Positions 56,195-64,000 of a DNA stretch of 64,000 nucleotides are shown one piece after another; the stretch's first letter is position 1, and every line of letters starts with the position of its first letter. A program made the translations under genes and the position numbers. The notes below the pieces were generated by a model. The model was given only the letters and a program-made list of their open reading frames with translations, did not search any database and had not been told where the DNA came from. Source of the DNA: Periplaneta americana (lineage: Eukaryota; Arthropoda; Insecta; Blattodea; Blattidae); NCBI RefSeq assembly GCF_040183065.1, contig NW_027185499.1, forward strand, positions 2,666,001 to 2,730,000. The letters run 5' to 3'.

Positions 56195-56815
56195 AGGGTA
56201 CGTACAAGTTGGAGCGACGATAAACGATAAAAGAAATGACCTAGCGACGTTTTGGTATTATCAAAGAATCAAGTGTTCATATCGGAGCAACGAGGACGCG
56301 AGAAGAAAACATTTCGATTTATCAGTAGAAGATATTCTATGCATCCACTTAATGAAAGAAGATATATAGAAAGTATCAGCTGCCAAGTTCAAGGTTAATA
56401 TAACTTAAATACGTACAAAATTAAACCCGTTTCTCATCCCAAAGATACTATAAATTCGTTGTGTTGTGATTGGTTCTTGTGATCACATAACATAGGACGA
56501 ATAAATACACAACTAATCAATTTGTCAATATCTACAATAATTAAATAAGCTGAAATAATAATAAATAGATTAATATTCGGATATATTGATAACCACCGGT
56601 AATTATACAAATTAATATTATCTTAATCAGAGATCATGTGAACGACAAGAGCGAAGAAAATGGAACTTTTCTTTTTCGTCGCTTTTATCGTGTATCTTCG
56701 CTTTTATCGTTACTCCAATATGCACACCTCAATGACAATGCATGCTTCAATTCTCCCTCATATAGCATCGCTGCTTCTTTTATCGTTTATCATCGCTCCA
56801 ACGTGTACGTACCCT
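56195..56815. mobile_element. MITE with AGGGTACGTACA ends, TA TSD
   Basis: Left AGGGTACGTACAAGTTGGAG and right inverse of AGGGTACGTACACGTTGGAG, then CGA(C/T)GATAAACGATAAAAG in both. Flanked by TA. GCGA and CGATAAA motifs recur inside near both ends. 621 bp, non-coding. Confidence 0.75.
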
Positions 56816-57062
56816 TAGAAAGAGAGAGATTTTCTAACTCGTTGCTTTCTTCAGTATCAAGGAGACATTGGTGAGCTTATGCGCATGCGCATCTCTCGTA
56901 CTCTTCCGTACATGCCTCAATCCGCGGACTATTTCTGACAGTTCGGAACGCGTTCCGAACCCGTGTCAAAAGCTTGTTGGAATGCCCGACTTCAGTACAT
57001 GTTTCCGGTTCAGGACTGGTTCGGATTGTGTTGGAAGGCTTTTTCTGTACTGCGCATGAAGT

Positions 57063-57685
57063 TGTAGCGAACATGGCTTCAACAGAGGAAGCGAAAGAAC
57101 GAAGCTTGGGATATTTATTTTTTGGTCAAGATTTGAAAAAGTCAACCTTTGTCAAGTCCTTACATCTAGCTTTCATTTAACATCACATTGTAAATCTGGG
57201 AGATTAAATTGGAGATCTAACCGCATTATTCGTACATCCGCTGGAAAAGGATCGAGGTACAGAGATAAAAATAATAACAATAATAATAACAAAATAATAA
57301 TAATAATAATAATACTTCACCTTTTAATTTTTCATGAGTGACATGTAGTATAATGCCCTTTTATGTTATACAACCGTTTCCTCGTAATACTTGTGAACAA
57401 ATCATACATGTAATATTCTCATCATATCGGCAGCAAAAAATGCGTCCTCCCATCCTCCTTGAAACTTTCGTTTTTGTAGAGGTACATGGTTTCGAGAGAG
57501 ACATTGGACGATATGCCACTCGCAGGTCAGAGACAAATAAACCAATGGAACGGAGTTTGATTCCAGTGAGTGAGAGGGTGGGGGTTGGGGAAGGGAGGAA
57601 GTAAGAGAAATGCACAGCTATCATTGCGAGTCACAATGTGCTCGTGAGTCATATTTTCACCACGGATGCCTTAGACCACAACGCC
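57063..57685 (-). pseudogene. hAT C-terminal remnant, copy 2 (inverse of 33640-34463)
   Basis: The minus strand reads DPFPADVRIMRLDLQFNLPD, LQCDVK, stop, then KLDVRT and decayed FSNLDQKINIPSFVLSLPLL. The sequence is cut at 57063, before the FGSTYLCE-like part present in the other copy. The upstream segment (57340-57685) shares ATGCGTCCTCCCATCCT, CAATGTGCTCGTGAGTCA and TGGAACGGAGTTTGA with 33640-34000. Confidence 0.7.
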
Positions 57686-57954
57686 ACGGCTGTAGTTGTT
57701 TTAGTTGTCCTGTAATAGCTCAAGTACTGTAGATTTGTGTAGTTTAACTATACAGAATACCGGTAACAATCTTAATATTTTTTCAAACAGTTTTTTTATC
57801 CGTCCCGGTAATAGATTCGCTTACTGAAAACTAGCAGGTCTATTTCAAAGTTTCTCAAATTGTTATTTATTTGGTTCTGACCTATCCCGTGATTAGAAAG
57901 TTCGCTCACTCTTACATGATCAGAAAATTGTATACCAGATACCTTTGAATGCCA

Positions 57955-58110
57955 GTGTGCACACCAGACACTCTACATTTAGAAGCCATCTGTAAATAAA
58001 AGAATAAGGATAAATTAATTCCATTTCTTAAATAAAATTCGAAATTACTTTTGTTTCAGTTTATTGAATTTATTTTTATTTAAGGCTATACGTGCGTTAG
58101 AACTGCAGTA
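57955..58110 (+). repeat. local repeat block, copy 2
   Basis: ACATTTAGAAGCCATCTGTA, GGATAAATTAATTCCATTTC, TTTGTTTCAG, ATACGTGCGTTAGAA; homologous to 53265-53450 and 60165-60315. Confidence 0.65.
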
Positions 58111-58539
58111 GTGGCTCGCTGTTATAAAGGTTGGCAGTTCTGCATGAAAAATAGTGTATTTAACAAACGCATGCTGTTTATTGCATCTAAATCGGATAAT
58201 GCGTGTAATTACCCCCTTCTCGAAGTTGACTGTGCACCCGAAATTGTACTCCAACGATCCGCGCGCCCTATCCACTACGTGCGCTACACCTATCCCACCT
58301 GGCACTAGTTACGTAGTGGAGATGTGCCCCATACATTGATACCTGAATGAACAACCATCAGGAACTTTCTATCGTTCGAACGCTTTTAACTCCTATCGAA
58401 TTTCTTTACGTCAACTTTTCTAGCCTATACCCGTACCGGCAGACGGAATTATAAAACAGAGAGCTGGAAGTTCCCACAGACTTGCAATAAAGTATCATAA
58501 CTAGACCCGTTTCTGAACATGTTTGTTGCATTATTAAAT

Positions 58540-59400
58540 TTAATTCCTTGACAAGAAATGAGCTGTGGGACACATAAAAAATTCTCCGTGTTTCCCATTC
58601 ATTACGTTAGCCCCGCCATTAACCAGCAAAATTAATTCATGTTGTTCAATTATGACTGAATTTCCGTTAAACCTATATTCCATTAAGATAGTTTGCATCA
58701 AACTTTTTGCGTCATGTTTTGGTGGCAATGAAGAGAAATTTCCAATAATTTTACTGCTATCCAACAATTAATTTTGAATTGTTTCCATAGTTCCTTTCAA
58801 TTGTGACGAGCCTTTGGAAGTTTAGGCCTAATCTAATTGTGGAGCAAAATCAGTCAAACCCAGAAATATATCGCGGTTTGTTGAATCTCCTGATTCAGCA
58901 AGTCCTCGCATCGCTAATTCAAATGCGGCACAGAATTTCACACAGTTAATTATTTTAGGTAGACCATATCTCTCTTTAGAAACATTTCCTTCTTGTTTCT
59001 GAATGTTAATCCAATACGCAGAATCAAGCTGTGTTAGAATATTTTAATATCGTTAACAGTGACAAATCTGTTTGACTTGAAATGAGTTTTCGAATTTTCA
59101 TGCTCTTATAGTTTTTTAAGTCAAATTAACTAAATCCTTCACTCCGGTCTTTGTCCATGTATTTTCTCCTCTAAACAGAATACATGGGTGGGGGAGAAAG
59201 CGTTTTCATGAGCGCAGCAAAAAAACCAATCGTTTCCATTACACATTTCGGTATTAAAATGACTAGTAGGTTACATGATTTCCTCGACTTTTTCCAGAAA
59301 TTTCCAAATTTAAATTTGGTGTAGGACGTCCTAATTTCTTAAGTTAACGTGCAATTTCTCTTTTAATTTCGAAAAGGATTGGTCGATTAGGATTTCATTT
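58540..59400 (-). pseudogene. hAT transposase N-terminal half (TTF type)
   Basis: Minus strand from about 59260: NDWFFCCAHENAF, then TKTGVKDLVNLT (TTF finger region), ILTQLDSAYWINIQKQEGNV (about 59050), LPKIINCVKFCAAFELAMRG, LAESGDSTNRDIFLGLTDFA, then near 58760 LLDSSKII and NGGANVMNGKHGEF. This matches the ZMYM1-like order (RG..ES.DS.N.G.FL.L....) with several frameshifts. The catalytic C-terminal region is missing. Confidence 0.65.
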
Positions 59401-59883
59401 CATTCATTTTTAATATAAAATATTTCCTTAGACACACTGACTATTCACATCACATCAGCCACAGTACTATAACACACTGGAACTGTAATGATATACAGTA
59501 GTCCAGAAGCCTTTGTGTTCTAACGCAGGTCATAAAGAGATGAGGGTGTTGGCGGTTCTTTTGTATATTCGAACAGATCTGCTTCGGTTGCAGCTCCAAT
59601 GCAGTCTTATGGGGCGGTGAAGAAAACCAGTTTTCTGCTGCCGACTACCCTGCGTTGAGCTCCAGGAACTGCCGATCACAGATCCGAATAGTACACTATA
59701 GCTAAAATTCTCCAGCAGTTCAAGGCTCCTACAGACAATAAAATCTCGAATCGAAGGAGAATGAATTGGAAAATAAATGAAACAATGAACTAGATTACAT
59801 AAAAGCACGTTTTACATTTTTAATTTTACAGGTCCATTTCAATGGCGGTTCTGCAGCTCTACAGTTCTTATTGTAGAGCCGCC
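59401..59883. other. intron sequence
   Basis: Nothing recognised. Confidence 0.35.
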
Positions 59884-59945
59884 CCTGGTTAGAAGTAACT
59901 TTACTACGCACTTTAACTTTTGATTCACGTACATAACTGTCTCGT
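59884..59945 (+). repeat. local repeat block, partial copy 3 (upstream of exon C)
   Basis: TTAGAAGTAACTTTACTACG and CTTTTGATTCACGTAC match the end of the block downstream at 60265-60320, and the block upstream of exon B. Confidence 0.6.
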
Positions 59946-60025
59946 ACCTATTTATCATGTTCATTACATTCGCTAACAATCATTTTATTACGAAGATTAA
60001 AGCACAGAATTATATTGCATTTTAG

Positions 60026-60115
60026 ATGGACACTGCAGTGACCCGATGTACCTCAGCGAGAAAAGCTCAACATCCAGCTTGACTAGCCAGAGCAGCGCAG
60101 CCAGTCTGTCAGAAG
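60026..60115 (+). CDS. candidate host-gene exon C
   Basis: 90 bp between acceptor TATTGCATTTTAG and donor GAAG/GTACAG. Phase 1 in and out, compatible with exon B. With the split codon it encodes DGHCSDPMYLSEKSSTSSLT then SQSSAASLSE, a serine-rich stretch of the kind found in disordered cytoplasmic regions. No domain. GC-rich against AT-rich fl­anks. Donor-side intron sequence resembles that of exon B. Exon prediction is by signal and phase only. Confidence 0.5.
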
Positions 60116-60164
60116 GTACAGCAATTGTTTACATTCTGAGGTGGTGGCGCTTTCAGCTACGAAC

Positions 60165-60315
60165 AAGTTCGAATTTTACTGTGAATAAAAGTATAGGGAT
60201 AAATTAATTTCATTTCTTAAATAAAATTCGAAATTAGTATTGAATTTATTTTTCTTTAAAGCTATACGTGCGTTAGAAATAACTTTTCTTCGCTCTTCAA
60301 CTTTTGATTCACGTA
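60165..60315 (+). repeat. local repeat block, copy 4
   Basis: GGATAAATTAATTTCATTTC, AAATAAAATTCGAAATTA, ATACGTGCGTTAGAA and CTTTTGATTCACGTAC; homologous to 57955-58110. Confidence 0.65.
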
Positions 60316-60415
60316 CAGTTTGCCGGCGACAGCAGAGCAGGTAACATCGTGTGTCGTACGTAGTCCGTGAGTGAATGTTACGTTGTGCGTTTGTTTCGAA
60401 ACCTTGTAGTGAAAC

Positions 60416-61639
60416 ATGAATAGTGCAGTTAAAAGGGAAAATACTTTAAAAGCAATATTTAATAAAGAGGAAACGCGTCCTACAGCATTTGACATACATA
60501 GATGGATAGAAGAAGGGTTACGTATAAAAGACACGGAAATACAAGTGATTCAGTTAGTAGGGAAACAAAATGCACTGTATATTAAACTTACAAATAAAAT
60601 TAGTTATGAACATTACCTACAACAACATACTGGATCATCATCCGTTAAACTTATGAATGGAGATAATGTAACAGTCAACATAACCCCTGCAGACGAAGAA
60701 GTCGTGATGGTACGAGTGCTCAACATACCACCGGAAGTGTCCAATGAAAGAATACGACAGAACTATGGAAAAGTGCAACATATAGAAAATGAAAAGTGGT
60801 CATCCAAATTTCGATACAATGTCTATACCGGTATACGCATTACACACATGGTATTAAACAAGGTCATACCTTCGTCGATTGTCATAGCCGGTCACGAAGC
60901 CTATGTAACTTACCCTGGGCAGGAACTTACGTGCTTTTCTTGTGGAAGTACAGCTCAAATACGGCAAGCGTGTCCTAATAGGAATGTAAAAGCCCCTGTG
61001 ACGGTACAATCTCGAACACGTCTTACACTGAGTGACTTGATCCCTTCTCCTAGTGTTTCCACAGCAGCGACAACTCCTACTATGACTAGTGTTTCATCTG
61101 AAAATGGGACTGATAGTTTATCCGAAAAACAAGCATCTATTGGTACTTCGGATACAAAATTAATGCACGAGAGTACTTTATTGCAAAAGAAATCAATAAC
61201 GCAAAAGAGTAGTGTACTGACTGATAAGACGGTGACTATGACGATAGAACAGGGTGACTCGGAAACAGATTCAGCAGATGAAGTATCAGAGATTCTTCAC
61301 GAGTAACCAGTGAAAAAGTATAAAGCAATGGAATCTTCTGACACTGGTGAGTGTTCTGCCAATGGGCAGAAGAATCCTGTCGACGTTGTTGTTCCGGCTA
61401 CTACAGGTGATTCAAAGGATCCTGAAGAAATTCGGGGAGCAACAGCAGCAGTTCCAAAGGATTGGAATGAAGCAATACAACAAGAAGAGCAAGATCCTGG
61501 ATCGACAAACAAGTCCTCGTCACAGGAGATTGGTGTTAAGAAATTGGCTAAAAGCAGTAATTCTCCTAAACATCGTTCTCACCCTTACAAAGGAGAAGGT
61601 ATTAAACTAGGATTTCCATTATTACGTCCAGTTGACTAG
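60416..61639 (+). pseudogene. LINE ORF1 (gag-like), one in-frame stop
   Basis: ATG 60416 opens a 296-codon frame (MNSAVKRENTLKAIFNKEE), interrupted by TAA at 61304-61306. The same frame continues (KKYKAMESSDTGE ... GIKLGFPLLRPVD) to 61639, so ORF1 is about 407 codons with one nonsense change. Residues 90-170 form a nucleic-acid-binding-like fold (VVMVRVLNIPPEVSNERIRQNYG), followed by CFSCGSTAQIRQACP, a CCHC zinc knuckle in which Q replaces the histidine. The C-terminal third is Ser/Thr-rich, with a basic HRSHPYKG stretch near the end. The role in the family is RNA binding during target-primed retrotransposition. The host-side exon C lies 300 bp upstream. Confidence 0.75.
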
Positions 61640-61677
61640 ATCTTTGACCGACGATTACTGGTTGTGCATTGTGCAAC

Positions 61678-64000
61678 ATGTTGTTGAAGTTTGTTCTGCT
61701 ATTGGCTGAAGTGATGACCATCACTATACGTATTGCCACTGTGAATTTCAATAATAATTCCTCGCCCACAAAACTTTATGCATTGAAACGTTTTTTAGTG
61801 GAGCACGTTGTTGATATTCTTTTCCTTCAAGAGGTATCCACTGCAGATTTTTCGTCCTTATATAATTATACATCATATGTGAATCTAGGTACTTCTCGGT
61901 TGGGTACAGCTCTCATTACCAGAGCTGGAATTAATCTCCAGTCAGTTGTACAACTTCCCTCTGGTAGAGGTATTTGTGGACGTTTCAATGGTTATGGTTT
62001 TGTCAATATTTATGCTCCTTCAGGTAGCAATAAACGGCAAGAGAGGAATGAATTTTTTCAAACGGATGTTCCTTATCTCATGCGTTCCCTGAATGATGCT
62101 TATGTGTTTGGAGGAGATTTTAACTGTGTACTCCGTCCGCAAGATTGTATGGGAGAGTATCGATCTAGCAATACACTGCAGCGTTTGGTGACAGGACTAC
62201 AAATGAGTGATGCCTGGTTAATGAAGCATAATGATGTTGGTTATATATGTGGCTAGTAATTCTGCTGCTAGATTAGATCGTTTTTACGTCCATCGGTCAA
62301 TAGCTCCAAACATTCGATGAATTGAGATCATTCCTGTAGCCTTTTCTGATCACTCAGCGGTCATAATGCATATTGAAATGAATATGTCGTTTTTGATATT
62401 TGGGCGTCCCTACTGGAAAATGAACACAAGGTGTCTTCAAATCCCACAAGTAATGAAGAGCTACATCAGTTGTGGACTGAATGGTCGAAGAAGAAGAAAT
62501 ACGAATATCATGATGTAGTGAATTGGTGGGGATATTATATTAAATCTCAATTAAAGAAATATTTCCAAAGACAAACTTATCTTCAATATCATGCCGATGA
62601 ACATAATCTTAATTTCTATCATCAATGCCTGCTCGACTTGCATCATAGTTCCATATCACACTCAGAACGACGCACTCAACTCAACAAATATAAAGCTAAA
62701 ATTTTGGGAATTCTTAGACAGCGAATGGAGAGCTTAAAAGTTCGAAGCGGACTAATCCCTCCCATAACAGACGAAAGAATCAACCTCTTCCATCTTATAC
62801 AGACGCATAATAGAAAACGCTCTACCATGATCAGAAAAATTCAAGACAACACAGGCCAGCACTATACTACACAACATGATACATAAGTAACGCATTTCTG
62901 TTGCATTTTAGCAATATTTTTCAAGAAAAATCCCACAATTCACCTTCTCTACGATATTTTGATTCAGTCAAGATCGCTACCGTATCAGAAGAAGAAAACC
63001 TATTGCTTGAACAGCCGGTCACTAAAGAAGAAGTTTACACGGCGCTTTGTCAAGGTAAGCGCTCAAGAACACCCGGAATTGATGGAATTCCACTAGAATT
63101 TTATTTAACCTGCTGGGAAATAATTAAGGAGGACTTAACAACAGTGATAAATGCAATTCTACATCGGAAGAAGCTCTGTGCATCGCAACAGAAAGGTATT
63201 ATTGTTCTTATTAAGAAAAAAGTCGATGCGGTCACCGTGCACGATTACAGGCCTATTACATTGCTCACATATGACTATAAAATTATAGCTAGAATATTAG
63301 CCAACCGCATAACACCGCTTCTAAGTAAGCTCCTACATCCAGCACAGTACTGTGGCTCGTCTGAGCGTACTATCTTTGATGTGGTGTGTTCCCTGAGAGA
63401 TTGTGTTGCTACTTCGCTTGAAGATAAAATCAAGAGATTATTGTGTTCCATCGATTTTGAACGTGCCTTCGACAACGTGAATCATAATTTCATGTTCCAG
63501 TGTCTAGCATGGTACGGTTTCAGTGACACTTTTATCTCCTATATCAAATGTCTTTATAGTGGAATTAATAGTCAGATTCAAATAAATGGTTTTCGTTCAC
63601 CAACGATCAATATCACTAAATCGATTAGACAAGGTTGTCCTCTTTCTATGTTATTGTTTACTTTAGTACTTAATCCACTTATATGTAAATTGCATAATTC
63701 TATTACTGGTATTTCCCTCAGGGAGCAGAAGTTAGCGGTAGTTGCGTATGCGGATGACGTCAGTGTTTTGCTTTCAAATGAAAAGGATGTTGAACAACTT
63801 AAAACTATTTTGAATGAATTCAGTAACATTTCAGGGCTACGTATCAACGAGCAAAAATCCAAGATTCTTCCGATAGGACAGTGGCAAGTACTTCCGCAGA
63901 TACCTCCACTGCAAACAGTGAAGACCATCAAAATTCTTGGGATTGTGTTTTCGGCTTCTATAGGAGAGATGATACATCTCAATTGGAAGAGAATTGTTCA
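61678..64000 (+). pseudogene. LINE ORF2: APE endonuclease and RT, frameshifted, partial
   Basis: From ATG 61678 or, better, 61714 (MTITIRIATVNFNN), the endonuclease shows ILFLQEVSTAD, GTALITRAG, VNIYAPSGS and GGDFNCVL, then breaks at about 62256. The next frame has SNSAARLDRFYVH and FSDHSAV (catalytic SDH). A further shift gives the linker (62431-62880). From about 62884 to the window end one frame is open: SRTPGIDGIPLEFY, HDYRPITLLTYDYKIIARIL, SIDFERAFDNVNH (motif A), RQGCPLSMLLF (motif B) and VVAYADDVSVL (motif C). Motif order and RPITLL/DYK wording place it in the L1/Tx1 group. At least three frameshifts. Confidence 0.85.

Larger units (their letters stand above)
60320..64000 (+). mobile_element. 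L1/Tx1-group LINE, 5' portion, runs off the window
   Basis: ORF1 (60416) and ORF2 (61678) are in order, with about 100 bp of upstream sequence unlike the neighbouring repeat block. RT is cut by the window end. Boundaries of the 5' end are estimated. Confidence 0.75.

Noticed and set aside
1..64000. CRISPR array, prophage, bacterial operon or Wolbachia insertion
   Set aside because: No regular spacer arrays, no prokaryotic gene order and no ribosome-binding-site/operon structure anywhere.

Overview
The window reads as intron and intergenic DNA of a large, repeat-rich insect genome. It is AT-rich and has almost no continuous host coding sequence. It is packed with class I and class II transposable elements. 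Several sequences match, from memory, the LINE and tRNA-derived SINE families of the American cockroach Periplaneta americana or a close blattodean: the RT C-terminus with the GRPRRRWEDN motif and an AGTA-repeat tail, a second RT C-terminus with the KRKRNWLG motif, and SINEs whose heads look like tRNAs. No bacterial, viral, rRNA or CRISPR features were seen.

Layout. 1-5 kb: an edge-truncated hAT fragment, a frameshifted MULE transposase fossil and a decayed non-LTR RT. 5-6.4 kb: an intact Tc1/mariner-superfamily transposase with an unusual DD35E spacing. 7-22 kb: tRNA-derived SINEs with clear target-site duplications (TSDs), two previously hidden DNA transposons with long inverted repeats and TSDs (10248-12240 and 12465-15495), foldback elements and MITEs, one of them inside a SINE. 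21-26 kb: LINE 3' ends, a nearly intact mariner (23783-25116) with one frameshift, and an internally deleted hAT. 26-30.5 kb: a tandem plus inverted tRNA-derived repeat, a hAT-like element with an intact zinc-finger ORF, and a MITE. 31-32.4 kb: a LINE with RNase H and a 5' inversion.

33.4-42.6 kb appears to be one old MULE transposon with matching termini and a 9-bp TSD. Its transposase is split to the two ends by later insertions, including a Penelope-like element that itself carries a SINE. 44.5-52.1 kb is a ZBED5-like hAT element holding a second hAT, which holds a third; each level is bounded by 8-bp TSDs. 53-60 kb contains more hAT remnants and MITEs. 60.3 kb to the window end is a 5' portion of an L1/Tx1-group LINE (ORF1, endonuclease, RT).

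The only good evidence for a host gene is three short plus-strand exons (43512-43624, 53822-53989, 60026-60115). They have canonical splice sites and mutually compatible phase-1 junctions, in introns of about 10 kb and 6 kb filled by the elements above. The protein is not recognised. Intron sequence around the last two exons is locally duplicated. All family assignments come from reading motifs; nothing was searched or computed.
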